From positions 434,001 to 498,000 of the forward strand of contig JACJWZ010000001.1 of NCBI GenBank assembly GCA_020636895.1: 64,000 nt of DNA, written 5' to 3'. Below, in pieces: positions 24,369 to 33,504 of this stretch; the stretch's first letter is position 1; each line of letters begins with the position of its first letter. A program made the position numbers and the translations under genes. This DNA is from Thermoleophilales bacterium. Lineage in GTDB: Bacteria; Actinomycetota; Thermoleophilia; Solirubrobacterales; 70-9. Below the pieces are notes generated by a model. The model saw only the letters and a program-made list of their open reading frames with translations. It was not told where the DNA came from and did no database searches.

Positions 24369-25739
24369 ATGAGCGACGAGCAGGAAAAGACACCGGCAGG
24401 CGGCGGCACCGCTGAGGACGTGATCGCGGCGGTGGCCGAGGAGGGAATCCGCTTCGTTCGCCTCTGGTTCACCGACGTGCTCGGTCAGCTCAAGAGCTTC
24501 TCGATCAACGCCGCCGAGCTCGAGGACGCCTTCGAGGGCGGCATGGGCTTCGACGGATCCTCGATCACGGGCTTCAATCCCATCGAGGAGTCGGACATGA
24601 TCGCGATGCCCGATCCGTCCTCGTTCGCCGTGCTCCCCTGGCGCCCCGGCGAGGACGGGACGGCGCGCATGTTCTGCGATGTCCAGGTTCCCGGTGGCGA
24701 TCCCTACGAGGGCGATCCGCGCTGGATCCTGCGGCGGGCGCTCGAGCGGGCGGAGTCCATGGGCTTCGACGCCTTCAACGTCGGGCCCGAGCTCGAGTTC
24801 TACTACTTCAAGGACGCCAAGCCCGAGGGCGGGATCCCCGAGGTCCTCGACGACGGCGGCTACTTCGACCTGACCACTCTCGACGCGGGTGTCGACGTGC
24901 GCCGTGAGACAACCCTGGCGCTCGAGCAGCTCGGCATCCACGTCGAGTACGCCCATCACGAGGTCGGCCCCTCTCAGCACGAGGTCGACATGCGCTACAA
25001 GGACGCGCTCGCGATGGCCGACGACTGCATAACCTACCGGATCACGGTCAAGGAGTACGCGATGCGGCATGGCTGGCACGCGACCTTCATGCCGAAGCCG
25101 TTGAACGGCGAGAACGGGTCGGGCATGCACGTCCACCAGTCGTTGATGCGCGACGGCAAGAACGCGTTCTACGACGCCGACGACCCGTACTTCCTCTCCG
25201 GGGTGGCGAAGGCGTTCATCGCCGGACAGCTCAAGCACGCGCGGGAGATCGCACCGCTGTTTGCGCAGTGGACCAACTCCTACAAGCGGCTCGTGCCCGG
25301 CTACGAGGCTCCCGTCTACCTCGCCTGGTCCCGCCGCAACCGCTCGGCGCTGATCCGCGTCCCGCTCTACCACCCCGGCAAGGAGATGGCGACTCGCGCC
25401 GAGCTCCGCTGCCCCGATCCCGCCTGCAACCCCTACCTGTGCTTCGCGGGGATGCTCCACGCCGGCCTGGAGGGGATCGAGAAGGGCTACGAGCTACCCG
25501 AGCCGATGGAGCAGAACCTCTACCACCTCGCCCCTGAGGAGCGGCACCGCCGCGGCATCGAGCAGCTCCCCGAGAACCTCGGCGAGGCGATCGAGCTCGC
25601 GGCCGAGTCGGAGCTGATGCTGCGGACGCTGGGCGAGCACACCTTCAACCGCTTCATCGAGATCAAGCGGGCCGAGTGGGAGGACTACCGCCTCCAGGTC
25701 ACCCCCTGGGAGATCGAGCAGTTCCTGCCGGTGCTGTAG
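24369..25739 (+). CDS. glnA: Glutamine synthetase type I
   Basis: ATP-dependent glutamate-ammonia ligase, 456 aa, a GSI family dodecamer. Metal and substrate motifs: MGFDGSSITGF (beta-grasp region, ~59-69), VGPELEFYYF (~139), HHEVGPSQHEVDM (~198-210), NGENGSGMHVHQS (~245-257), ATRAELRCPDPACNPYL (~340-356). The segment NLYHLAPEE aligns with the adenylylation loop NLYDLPPEE of GSI-beta enzymes, so the tyrosine is present. The overall length is closer to the shorter GSI form. Which regulatory type applies is open. GGAGG lies 10 nt before the ATG. Confidence 0.95.
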   Translation: MSDEQEKTPAGGGTAEDVIAAVAEEGIRFVRLWFTDVLGQLKSFSINAAELEDAFEGGMGFDGSSITGFNPIEESDMIAMPDPSSFAVLPWRPGEDGTARMFCDVQVPGGDPYEGDPRWILRRALERAESMGFDAFNVGPELEFYYFKDAKPEGGIPEVLDDGGYFDLTTLDAGVDVRRETTLALEQLGIHVEYAHHEVGPSQHEVDMRYKDALAMADDCITYRITVKEYAMRHGWHATFMPKPLNGENGSGMHVHQSLMRDGKNAFYDADDPYFLSGVAKAFIAGQLKHAREIAPLFAQWTNSYKRLVPGYEAPVYLAWSRRNRSALIRVPLYHPGKEMATRAELRCPDPACNPYLCFAGMLHAGLEGIEKGYELPEPMEQNLYHLAPEERHRRGIEQLPENLGEAIELAAESELMLRTLGEHTFNRFIEIKRAEWEDYRLQVTPWEIEQFLPVL

Positions 25740-25797
25740 CGGTGTGACCAGCCCGGAGTCGCAGCCCCAGGTCCACCCTTTGGCCCGGCGCCGGACG

Positions 25798-25838
25798 TGT
25801 CACCCGGAAGTGGACTTGTTCTCTGTTCCTCGGTGACA
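25798..25838 (+). repeat. Palindromic intergenic repeat, copy C
   Basis: A 41-bp unit with TGTCACC and GGTGACA ends, in the same orientation as copies A and B, preceded by GGCGCCGGACG. It lies between the convergent glnA and the SnoaL-like gene and can form a hairpin there, which may also serve as a bidirectional terminator. Confidence 0.75.
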
Positions 25839-25869
25839 GGTTCACCGGGGAGCGGCGAACGCTGAGTGC

Positions 25870-26421
25870 CTAGCGGTCGCGCAGCCGTGCGATCGCCTGG
25901 GTCGCTGCGACCTTGGCGTTAAGCGCGCCGGTCATCCCGCGCTCGGCGATCGATCCCTGGGGAGGCAGTGCGCCGAGCTGGCGCGCCATGTCCGCACCGT
26001 TGAGGTAGCCGTGGTTGGCGACGATCAGCCCGTCTTCGACGACGGTGACGTCGCAGCCCTCGAGCTCGACGCGGGCGCCGTTCGGCACCAGCCCCTCGAA
26101 CTTGCCGGTGCCGTCGAACGTGGCGCGGACGACGTAGCGGGTCGCCGCCGTGTCCTTCTGCGCGGTGATCGAGAGGATCTCGAAGCTGAAGTCGGGCGCC
26201 GCCTGGAACAGCGAGCCGAACCAGGCGCGGAACTCCGGGCTCGGGACGGGGAACTCGACCATTCCCGCGATGCGATCGATGCTGCCCGGCTTCCACAGCG
26301 CCTCGGCGGCGTCGAGGTCGTGCTGGCCGAGCGCCGTGAAGTACGCGCGGGCGATCGTCGCAGGCCCCTTGCGCGGCTTGGCCTTGGGCTTGGCGGTGTC
26401 GGTGGCTGCGTCCGCGCTCAT
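25870..26421 (-). CDS. SnoaL-like (NTF2-fold) protein
   Basis: A 183-residue cytosolic protein. After a Lys/Pro-rich N-terminus (KPKAKPRKG), residues ~25-140 show the NTF2-like cone fold of the SnoaL ester-cyclase type: ARAYFTALGQHDLDAAEALWKPG, PSPEFRAWFGSLFQAAPDFSFEILSI, VVRATFDGTGKFEG. These proteins include polyketide cyclases, isomerases and many of unknown function. ATG 26421 is chosen; ATG 26433 is also in frame. It is divergent from the DUF1800 gene. Confidence 0.75.
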   Translation of the reverse strand: MSADAATDTAKPKAKPRKGPATIARAYFTALGQHDLDAAEALWKPGSIDRIAGMVEFPVPSPEFRAWFGSLFQAAPDFSFEILSITAQKDTAATRYVVRATFDGTGKFEGLVPNGARVELEGCDVTVVEDGLIVANHGYLNGADMARQLGALPPQGSIAERGMTGALNAKVAATQAIARLRDR

Positions 26422-26536
26422 CGCTTCCAGCATATTCCGCCCCGAGCGCGTCCGGGTCCGTCCTGGGCGTCCAGGATCGTCCACCGCCGATGTCGCCGCG
26501 CTCAACATCGGCCCCGGCCGTGCCGAAGGGGTAGGC

Positions 26537-27868
26537 GTGTCGCTGCCGGTCTACCAGGGCCGCTTCGGGACCGCGCAGGCTGAGCGGCTGCTCTGGCGGG
26601 CCGGTTTCGGACCGCGTCCCGGCGAAGCTCAGAAGCTCGCCCGCAAGGGCTTGAAGCGCGCCGTGCTGTCGCTCACCCGGCCGAAGGGGAAGGCGAAGCT
26701 GCGCGGGCCGACCCCGCGCGACGACGACGGCCTGCCGCTCGCACCGGCGGACGCCTGGGGCCACGACCTGCTCTGGTGGCTCGACCGCATGGTCCGCAGC
26801 GACCAGCCGCTGGTCGAGCGGATGGCCCTGAGCTGGCACGACTGGTTCGCGACCGCCGACGTCGGGCAGGCGCAGCTCAACCTGGACCAGAACCAGCTCT
26901 TCCGCAGGCGCGCGCTCGGCTCGTTCGCCGATCTGCTGGCCGACGTCACCGTCGACCCGGCGATGCTGATCTGGCTCTCCGGCAACGAGAACACGGCCGA
27001 GGGCCCGAACGAGAACTACGCCCGCGAGATGATGGAGCTGTTCACGCTCGGCGCGGGCAACGGCTACACGGAGACCGACGTCCGCGAGCAGGCCCGCGCG
27101 CTCACCGGCTGGACCAACGACTGGGACGAGGACCTCGGCTCGGTCAACTTCCGGTTCGATCAGGAGTTGCACGACACCGGCACCAAGCGGATCTTCGGCA
27201 AGAGCGGCAACTACGACTGGCGCGACTCCTGCAGGCTCTGCCTCGAGCACCCCGCGCACGCCGGCTACTTCGTCACCAAGCTCTGGTCCTACTTCATTCC
27301 GAAGCCACCCTCGAAGAAAACGCTCCGGGATCTGAAGAAGCTCTACAAGCGTCGCAAGTACGCGATCCGGCCGGTCGTCGAGGCGATTCTGCTCCACCCT
27401 GAGCTCCACACCGGCCCGCGGATGGTGAAGCCGCCGATCGTGCAGATCGCCGGGATGCTGCGTGGCCGCAAGAGCGGGATCACCACCGACGCCTGGACCT
27501 GGATCGCCGACGACGCCGGCCAGCGCCTGTTCCGCCCACCGAACGTCTCCGGCTGGGACGAGACGCGCTGGCTCGACACCGCTCGCCTCGGCGGCCGCTG
27601 GACCGCGGCGGGCCAGTCGACCGACCTCGATTCAGCCGATGACGACGACTACGACGCCAAGGAGACGCCGAAGCAGGCGCTCGAGGCCGCGCTCAGGTTC
27701 TGGGGGAAGCCGACGGTTTCCGACCGCACCCGCAGGGAGCTCCTGCAGTTCTGCTCGCGCGTGGAGAAGGTGGCGACGGAGGAGTGGCAGCAGCAGAGCT
27801 ACCGGGCCCTGCGCCAGAACGCGCTGCGGATCCTGATCGCATCGAGCCCCGACTACATGACGGCGTGA
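26537..27868 (+). CDS. DUF1800 family protein
   Basis: A 443-residue DUF1800 protein beginning at GTG 26537; the upstream in-frame extension overlaps the divergent gene and is not conserved-looking. Family landmarks: AERLLWRAGFGPRPGE near the start, MALSWHDWFATAD, NENYAREMMELFTLGAGNGYTETDVREQARALTGW (the most conserved block), and FRPPNVSGWD. DUF1800 genes are nearly always paired with DUF1501 genes, as here (15 bp gap). Function is unknown; exported or surface roles have been suggested. No signal peptide is seen on this member. Confidence 0.88.
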   Translation: MSLPVYQGRFGTAQAERLLWRAGFGPRPGEAQKLARKGLKRAVLSLTRPKGKAKLRGPTPRDDDGLPLAPADAWGHDLLWWLDRMVRSDQPLVERMALSWHDWFATADVGQAQLNLDQNQLFRRRALGSFADLLADVTVDPAMLIWLSGNENTAEGPNENYAREMMELFTLGAGNGYTETDVREQARALTGWTNDWDEDLGSVNFRFDQELHDTGTKRIFGKSGNYDWRDSCRLCLEHPAHAGYFVTKLWSYFIPKPPSKKTLRDLKKLYKRRKYAIRPVVEAILLHPELHTGPRMVKPPIVQIAGMLRGRKSGITTDAWTWIADDAGQRLFRPPNVSGWDETRWLDTARLGGRWTAAGQSTDLDSADDDDYDAKETPKQALEAALRFWGKPTVSDRTRRELLQFCSRVEKVATEEWQQQSYRALRQNALRILIASSPDYMTA

Positions 27869-27883
27869 GATGAGAGCGAGCCG

Positions 27884-29263
27884 ATGACATCGCCGAGACC
27901 AGACCGCTGCTGCGGCGAGCACACCCGCGCCGAGATGATGCGCCGTGGTGTCGCCGAAGCCGGCCGCGGGCTTCCCACCATCGAGCGGGGGATGCCCGCG
28001 CCCGCCGGCACCGGGCTCTCGCGGCGTTCGTTCCTGCTGCGGACCGGCGGTCTCGCCCTCAGCGTCTACGGCGCCGGTCTGCTCGGCCCGAAGGCGTTCG
28101 GAGAGGGCATCGCGCGGGCCGCCGGGGCGGCTGACTCGAAGGTGCTCGTCTCGGTCTTCCTCGACGGTGGCATCGACGCGCTATCCCTGCTCTCACCGGT
28201 GGAGGACCCGACCTACCGGCGGCTGCGACCGAAGCTCGCGATGGACCCCGCGGCCGGTCCAGCGTGGACCGAGGACCCGCGGTTGCACTGGCACCCCTCG
28301 GCCTCGCCGCTGCACCAGCTCCACCAGGAGGGCAAGGTCACGGTCTTCCCGGCGATCGGCTACACCGACGCCGACCAGTCCCACTTCACCTCGCGCCACT
28401 ACTGGGAAGTGGGCGAGCTGAGCACGAAGACCAACACGGGCTGGCTCGGGCGCATGCTCGACATCGTCGGCACCCCCGACAACCCCTTGCAGGGCGTCTC
28501 CCTCGACGGCACCCTCTCACCGAGCCTGGCCACGGCCCGGGTCCCTGTCGCGGCGACCTGGGGAGCGCGCTACGACCTCTGGGCGCCCGGGGTCTGGGGC
28601 GATGTCGAGGACCTCATGTTCGACGCCTTCGGCCGGATCGGCGCCGGCGCGCAGAGGGGCAAGGACAAGCAGATGAAGGAAGCGGGCAGGGTGGTCGGGC
28701 AGTCGAACACCCTGCGCACGCAGCTCTCCTCGTTCGGGGACGAGATCCAGAGTCCGGTCGCCTACCCCGACGACGATCACTTCAGCGAGAGCCTCGCTGG
28801 CCTGGCGGCGATGCTCGCGGCTGGGCTGCCGATCACGGTCGCCTCCGTCGACGCTCCGGGCCGCTTCGACACCCACGATGAGCAGCGCGAGGATCTCGCC
28901 GAGGACCTCGCGGCCACCTGCGACGGCCTGCTCGCCTTCCAGCGCGACCTCGAGGCGCGTGGGCTCGCCGACCGCGTCGTGACGCTCGTCTGGTCGGAGT
29001 TCGGGCGCCGCCCGGAGGAGAACGACTCGGCCGGCACCGACCACGGCGCCGGCGGCAACGCCTTCCTCATCGGGAGCCCGGTCCGCGGGCAGATGGTCGG
29101 TGAGTGGCCCGGCCTCGACACGCTCGACGAGGACGACAACCTGCGTTCGACCTCGGACTTCCGCGCCCTCTACTGCGGCCTGATCGAGCAGTGGTTCGGC
29201 GTCGACGCCGGCCAGGTCATCCCCAACGCGGCGAGCTTCCAGCGGGCCGCCCTGATCGGATGA
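27884..29263 (+). CDS. DUF1501 family Tat-exported protein
   Basis: A 459-residue member of the DUF1501 family, related to the alkaline phosphatase/sulfatase superfamily. A twin-arginine motif (SRRSFLLRTGG at residues ~46-56) precedes a hydrophobic stretch, so Tat export as a folded protein is expected. The N-terminus is long before the RR pair. Conserved pieces: VLVSVFLDGGIDALSLLSP, GYTDADQSHFTSRHYWEVG, FDTHDEQREDLAEDLAATCDGLLAFQRDL and WSEFGRRPEENDSAGTDHGAGGNAFLIG. The stop overlaps the next ATG (ATGA), forming a DUF1800-DUF1501-cupredoxin operon. Confidence 0.88.
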   Translation: MTSPRPDRCCGEHTRAEMMRRGVAEAGRGLPTIERGMPAPAGTGLSRRSFLLRTGGLALSVYGAGLLGPKAFGEGIARAAGAADSKVLVSVFLDGGIDALSLLSPVEDPTYRRLRPKLAMDPAAGPAWTEDPRLHWHPSASPLHQLHQEGKVTVFPAIGYTDADQSHFTSRHYWEVGELSTKTNTGWLGRMLDIVGTPDNPLQGVSLDGTLSPSLATARVPVAATWGARYDLWAPGVWGDVEDLMFDAFGRIGAGAQRGKDKQMKEAGRVVGQSNTLRTQLSSFGDEIQSPVAYPDDDHFSESLAGLAAMLAAGLPITVASVDAPGRFDTHDEQREDLAEDLAATCDGLLAFQRDLEARGLADRVVTLVWSEFGRRPEENDSAGTDHGAGGNAFLIGSPVRGQMVGEWPGLDTLDEDDNLRSTSDFRALYCGLIEQWFGVDAGQVIPNAASFQRAALIG

Positions 29264-29655
29264 GCCGCCGCGCCCTCGGGTCGATCGCGGCGCTGCTCGT
29301 GGCGCTGGCGGCGCTCTCGTCGGCGGCGGTGCCCGCGAGCGCGGGCAAGAAGGGCGACGAGCTGCCCGATCGGATGCTCATCACCGCCCGCGAGTACCAC
29401 CTGACGCTTTCGAAGAAGAAGCTCCAGGCGGGCGAGGCGATCATCCAGCTCTACGACTACGGCGAGGATCCCCACGACCTCGTCCTGCAACGCGTAGGCG
29501 GGACCCGCGCGTTCAACGTCGGCGAGGTGCAGCCGGGGGAGACCGGTGAGTTGCGGCTGCGACTGAAGCGCCGCTCGACCTATCGCCTCTGGTGCTCGCT
29601 CGCCGACCACGCTGCGCGCGGGATGGTCGCGACGCTCCGTACTTCTCGCCGCTAG
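29260..29655 (+). CDS. Secreted cupredoxin-like protein
   Basis: A 131-residue protein with signal peptide (LGSIAALLVALAALSSAAVPASA). It carries a plastocyanin-like type 1 copper signature: His in EDPHDLVLQ, then Cys, His and Met in LWCSLADHAARGM near the C-terminus. That is the His-Cys-His-Met ligand order of blue copper proteins, although GM replaces the more usual GMxG. It overlaps the DUF1501 stop by 4 bases. It probably carries electrons or copper outside the membrane in connection with the DUF1800/DUF1501 pair. Confidence 0.78.
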   Translation: MSRRALGSIAALLVALAALSSAAVPASAGKKGDELPDRMLITAREYHLTLSKKKLQAGEAIIQLYDYGEDPHDLVLQRVGGTRAFNVGEVQPGETGELRLRLKRRSTYRLWCSLADHAARGMVATLRTSRR

Positions 29656-29792
29656 ACGCCCTGTTCCCAAGGAGCAGTCGAGGGGTCTTGGTAACCGCCA
29701 GTTGCGCGCAGGCGGCTGACCCTCCCTCGCTGCCCTGGCTCCATGGGCGGGTGGCGCCTCGACCGGGTCATGCGCGGGAGGGTGCGTCGGGC

Positions 29793-29848
29793 GTCGGGCG
29801 CCCGACCCATTCGCAATCACTGGGTCCAGGGACGTGCGATTGCGAATG
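29793..29848 (+). terminator. Palindromes between convergent genes
   Basis: GTCGGGCGCCCGAC (29793-29806) is a perfect palindrome. Directly after it, CATTCGCAATC (29808-29818) pairs perfectly with GATTGCGAATG (29838-29848) across a 19-nt loop. They lie mid-way in the 277-bp gap between the convergent cupredoxin and DUF255 genes, so a bidirectional termination role is likely. Nothing else is seen in this gap. Confidence 0.5.
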
Positions 29849-29932
29849 TGTCGCGCGAGTCGCGCGAATCAGGGTCAGTCGCCGCTGGGGGAGCGGGACG
29901 AGTCCGGTCTCACCCCCGCGGTGCTTGGAGGC

Positions 29933-31945
29933 CTAGGCGTCGATCAGCGCGCGCAGCTCCTCGGCGCTTCCCACCGGCGCCTTGCACGCGAAGCGCTCGC
30001 AGACGTAGGCCGCGGGGCCGCCGTCGAGCGCCGGGCGGTCGGCGAGGAGCGGTGGGGTAGAGGAACCTTCGGCGCCTCCCGCGAGCACGGAGCGCGGCCG
30101 AAAGCGGGAGCGGTAGGTGGCGGCGATCCCGTCGGTCGCGTCGGGATCGCCGGCGGGCGCGATCAGCGCCACCTCTACGGCGGGCGAGACGAGGCGGTCG
30201 GCTGCCGCGAGCAGGTGCGCGAACGCCTGCGGATGCCTGGAGGCGGTGGGTGCGAGCAGCTTGACGACCCCGGCGGCCCAGCTCTCGTAGGTGGCCTCGC
30301 CGCTGAGCGCCGCGAGCCGCAGCAGGCCGTTGGCGGCGGCCGAGTTGCCACTCGGCGTCGGGTGGTCCTCGAGGTCCTTGCGGCGGGCGATCAGCTCCTC
30401 GTGGTCGTCGGAGGTGGTGAAGAAGCCGCCGTTGTCGGGGTCGCCGAAGCGCGCGATCATCGCCTCGGCGATCTCGCGGGCGGCCTCGTACCAGCGCTCC
30501 TCGAAGGTCGCCTCGTAGGCGTCCAGCAGCGCCTCGAGCAGGTAGGAGTGGTCCTCGAGGTAGCCGTTGAGGTGGGCGCGGTCGCGGTTGTAGGTGCGCA
30601 GGAGCCGCCCGTCCTCGCCACGCATGGTCCCGAGGAGGAACGAGAGGCAGGCGGTGGCGGCGTCGAGGTAGCGCGGCTCGTCGAGCGCGGCACCGGCCTC
30701 GGCGAGCGCTCCCGCCATTAGCGCGTTCCACGCGGTCAGCCGCTTGTCGTCGAGCCCGGGGCGGACGCGCTCGGCCCGGGCATCGAGCAGCGCTCGGCGC
30801 GCCGCTTCCAGCCCATCCGGCTGGGGGCCGTCGATCCCGTTCGCCAGGTGCAGGACGCTGCGGCCTTCGAGGTGGCCCGCCGGTGTGACGCCGTAGTGGC
30901 GGCGGACGTCGGGACCGAGTTCGGCGAGACCGGCGGCCTCGAGGGCCTCGTCGACCTCGTGCATGGTCCAGGTGTAGAAGCGCCCCTCCTCGCCCTCGGA
31001 GTCGGCGTCGAGCGCTGAGTGGAAGCCTCCTTCCGGACCGCGCATCTCCGCCAGCGCCCAGTCGAGGATGCCGGTGGCGACGTCGCGGTAGCGCTCCTCG
31101 CCGAGCTCCTTCCACGCGCGCAGGTAGGTGCGTGCGAGCAGGGCGTTGTCGTAGAGCATCTTCTCGAAGTGGGGGACGAGCCAGCGCGAGTCGACCGCGT
31201 AGCGTGCGAACCCGCCGCCGAGCTGGTCGTGGATGCCGCCCGCGGCCATCGCGTCGAGCGTGAGCCGTACCGCGTCGTGCTCCCGCTCGCCTCCCTGGGC
31301 GAGCAGCAGGTCGAGGGCGCTCGCCGGTGGGAACTTAGGGGCGCCGCCGAAGCCGCCGTTGACCGGGTCGAGGCGGTCGAGCAGCGCCGTGGCCGCATCC
31401 GAGGCGATCGCGGTGTCGACGTCGTCGACGGTTGGTTCGATCCGGCCGATCGATCCGAGCTGAGAACGGGTTCGGTCGGCCGCGGCGTCGATCTCCTCGC
31501 GCTGGGCGCTCCACGCCTCGTTCACCGCCTCGAGCACCATCCGGAAGCTCGGCATGCCCTGACGCGGCTCGGGCGGGAAGTAGGTGCCGCAGTGGAAGGG
31601 GACGCCGTCGGGGTCGCAGAACGCGGTCAGCGGCCAGCCGCCGTGGCCGGTCATCCCCTGCACGGCCTCCATGTAGATGGCGTCGACGTCGGGGCGCTCC
31701 TCGCGATCGACCTTCACCGGTACGAAGTGCTCGTTCATGTAGGCGGCGGTCTCGGGATCCTCGAAGGACTCGCGCTCCATCACGTGGCACCAATGACAGG
31801 CGGAGTAGCCGATTGAGACCAGCAGCGGCACGTCGCGATCGCGAGCGAGCCCACGGGCCTCGGCGCCCCAGGGCAGCCAGTCGACGGGGTTGTCCCGATG
31901 TTGCAGGAGGTAGGGGGACGTCTCGTCAGCGAGGCGGTTGGCCAT
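29933..31945 (-). CDS. DUF255 thioredoxin-fold/glycosidase-like protein (YyaL family)
   Basis: A 670-residue protein of the family that includes YyaL and human SPATA20. The N-terminal thioredoxin-like domain has [23 protein letters not shown], the redox-type [10 protein letters not shown] (CxxC at ~48-51), and [14 protein letters not shown]. The long C-terminal part is an (alpha/alpha)6 barrel-like domain resembling N-acylglucosamine epimerases ([36 protein letters not shown]). The function is unsettled. No signal peptide is present, so it is cytosolic. It runs convergent with the cupredoxin gene and 29 bp downstream of the MarR gene. Confidence 0.9.
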   Translation of the reverse strand: MANRLADETSPYLLQHRDNPVDWLPWGAEARGLARDRDVPLLVSIGYSACHWCHVMERESFEDPETAAYMNEHFVPVKVDREERPDVDAIYMEAVQGMTGHGGWPLTAFCDPDGVPFHCGTYFPPEPRQGMPSFRMVLEAVNEAWSAQREEIDAAADRTRSQLGSIGRIEPTVDDVDTAIASDAATALLDRLDPVNGGFGGAPKFPPASALDLLLAQGGEREHDAVRLTLDAMAAGGIHDQLGGGFARYAVDSRWLVPHFEKMLYDNALLARTYLRAWKELGEERYRDVATGILDWALAEMRGPEGGFHSALDADSEGEEGRFYTWTMHEVDEALEAAGLAELGPDVRRHYGVTPAGHLEGRSVLHLANGIDGPQPDGLEAARRALLDARAERVRPGLDDKRLTAWNALMAGALAEAGAALDEPRYLDAATACLSFLLGTMRGEDGRLLRTYNRDRAHLNGYLEDHSYLLEALLDAYEATFEERWYEAAREIAEAMIARFGDPDNGGFFTTSDDHEELIARRKDLEDHPTPSGNSAAANGLLRLAALSGEATYESWAAGVVKLLAPTASRHPQAFAHLLAAADRLVSPAVEVALIAPAGDPDATDGIAATYRSRFRPRSVLAGGAEGSSTPPLLADRPALDGGPAAYVCERFACKAPVGSAEELRALIDA

Positions 31946-31974
31946 GTCCCGAGGCTACCCGCGTTGCGCGGGAG

Positions 31975-32460
31975 CTATCCGCAGGAGGTCTCGTCGGCGG
32001 CCGACGGCGTGGTGACGCGCTCCCAGATCTCGCCGAGCCGGGTCAGGTCGGCGTCGTCGAGATGGCGCAGGAAGTGCTCGCGGACGCCGCGCAGGTGGGT
32101 CGGGCGGGCCTGGTCGAGGAGCTTGCGGCCGGCCGGGGTGAGGCGGGCGTAGGTGCCGCGGCGGTCGGAGGGGCAGGAGTGCCGTTCGACCACCTCGCGC
32201 GAGACGAGCCGGTCGATCATCCGGGTCAGCCCGCTGCGGCTGAGGAGCAGCCGGTCAGCGAGCTCGCCCATCCGCAGGGAACCCTCGGGCGCATCGGCGA
32301 GGTGGAGGAGGACCTCGTAGGAGCCGAGGGGGATGCCGTGTTCGCGCTCGAGCTCATCGTCGAGCGTCGCGACGAGCTGGGAGTGAGCCTTGAGCAGCCC
32401 GCGCCATGCGGCGAGCTCACGCTCGCTGAGGCGGGTGGGGGATGCAGCGGTCTCAGCCAT
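31975..32460 (-). CDS. MarR-family regulator (MhqR-like by context)
   Basis: A 161-residue MarR protein from ATG 32460. Helices LSERELAAWRGLLKAHSQLVATLDDELEREHGI lead to the winged helix GSLRMGELADRLLLSRSGLTRMIDRLVSREVVERHSCPSDRRGTYARLTPAGRKLL, with the usual DxR wing (SDRR). It is divergent from a VOC dioxygenase and hydrolase pair, the gene set controlled by the quinone-sensing MarR protein MhqR in Bacillus. The functional analogy is inference from context. The only wing/helix cysteine, in RHSCPSDRR, could be redox- or quinone-reactive. Confidence 0.88.
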   Translation of the reverse strand: MAETAASPTRLSERELAAWRGLLKAHSQLVATLDDELEREHGIPLGSYEVLLHLADAPEGSLRMGELADRLLLSRSGLTRMIDRLVSREVVERHSCPSDRRGTYARLTPAGRKLLDQARPTHLRGVREHFLRHLDDADLTRLGEIWERVTTPSAADETSCG

Positions 32461-32504
32461 GGGACGATGGTATCCGTTGATCGTTGCGGTGGCAACTAAT
32501 TCGT

Positions 32505-32533
32505 TTGTGTGGGCTTGCGCCGACCGATATAGT
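32505..32533 (+). promoter_or_regulatory. Promoter of the VOC dioxygenase-hydrolase operon
   Basis: TTGTGT (32505-32510) and TATAGT (32528-32533) are separated by 17 bp, giving a start near 32540, about 35 nt before the dioxygenase ATG. It is a good sigma70-type match for a GC-rich genome. Confidence 0.6.
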
Positions 32534-32547
32534 TGTACATGCAATTA
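32530..32547 (+). promoter_or_regulatory. Candidate MarR operator overlapping the -10 element
   Basis: TAGTTG (32530-32535) and CAATTA (32542-32547) form a near-perfect dyad with a 6-bp centre, overlapping the -10 hexamer and start site. A related CAACTAATT lies at 32493-32501, closer to the marR side. This is the geometry of a MarR repressor controlling both directions. Confidence 0.5.
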
Positions 32548-32574
32548 CTTCATGGCGAGAGAACGGACGGCACG

Positions 32575-33504
32575 ATGAAGCTCGAAGGCATCCACCACAT
32601 CACGGCGATCACCGCCGACGCGCAGGAGAACATCGACTTCTACGCGGGCGTGCTCGGCCTACGGCTGGTCAAGAAGACGGTCAACCAGGACGACCCGACC
32701 GTCTATCACCTCTTCTTCGCCGACGAGGAGGGGAGCGCCGGCGCCGACCTCACCTTCTTCGAGTTCCCGGGCGTGCCCTTGGGCCGCGCGGGAGACGGGA
32801 TGGTGCACGAGATCGCCTGGCGCGTGGCCTCGGGCGAAGCGATCGACTTCTGGGCGGAGCGCCTGGCGGCCCGCGACGTCGAGACGCACCGCGGCGAGAA
32901 CGCCCTCGTCTTCAGGGATCCCGAGGGCCTGCAACATGTGCTCCGGGTTTCGACCGTGGACGACCCCGCGCTCATCGCCGACCATCCCGAGATCCCCAGG
33001 GAACTGGCCCTGCTGGGCTTCGACGGCGTGCGGGCGTTCTCGTCGGATCCCGCTCGCAGCGAAGGGCTCCTGCGTGAGCTCGGCTTCGAGCCCGGGAGCG
33101 ACCGCTTCACGGAGCACTCCTGGGAGGCGCGAGGTGAGCAGCGCGGCGGAACCATCGCCTATGACGAGCCGCCGAGCGAGCGCGGCCTGCAGGGCGCCGG
33201 CACCGTCCATCACGTCGCTTGGGCCTCGACCCCAGAGGAGCACGAGGGGTGGCGGGCGCGGATCGCCGCCGCCGGCGGGCACCCGACCCCGGTGATCGAC
33301 CGCTTCTACTTCCGCTCGATCTACTTCCGCGAGCCGAGCGGGGTGCTGTTCGAGATCGCCACGCTCGGACCCGGGTTCACGGTCGACGAGCCGCTGGAGT
33401 CGCTCGGTGAGAAGCTCTCGCTGCCGCCCGACTACGAGCATCTGCGCTCGCAGGTGGAGGCGAACCTGAAGCCGGTCCACAGCCCGCGAGAGGTGACGGC
33501 ATGA
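32575..33504 (+). CDS. Ring-cleaving dioxygenase of the VOC superfamily (MhqO/MhqE-like)
   Basis: A 309-residue protein with two VOC/glyoxalase modules. The first (residues ~3-130) begins GIHHITAITADAQENIDFYAGVLGLRLVKKTVNQDD, and the second (~150-285) includes TVHHVAWASTPEEHEGW and FYFRSIYFREPSGVLFEIAT. Metal ligands of the type I fold are probably His7, His in HHVAW, and Glu in LFEIAT. The closest described relatives are the Bacillus MhqO/MhqE enzymes induced by hydroquinones and quinones. ATG 32575 starts the conserved domain; an in-frame upstream ATG lies inside the operator. The stop overlaps the hydrolase start (ATGA). Confidence 0.88.
   Translation: MKLEGIHHITAITADAQENIDFYAGVLGLRLVKKTVNQDDPTVYHLFFADEEGSAGADLTFFEFPGVPLGRAGDGMVHEIAWRVASGEAIDFWAERLAARDVETHRGENALVFRDPEGLQHVLRVSTVDDPALIADHPEIPRELALLGFDGVRAFSSDPARSEGLLRELGFEPGSDRFTEHSWEARGEQRGGTIAYDEPPSERGLQGAGTVHHVAWASTPEEHEGWRARIAAAGGHPTPVIDRFYFRSIYFREPSGVLFEIATLGPGFTVDEPLESLGEKLSLPPDYEHLRSQVEANLKPVHSPREVTA

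Noticed and set aside
29656..29932. A gene in the 277-bp gap after the cupredoxin
   Set aside because: Open frames there are short and lack start signals or motifs. The gap is filled with palindromes typical of a convergent terminator region.
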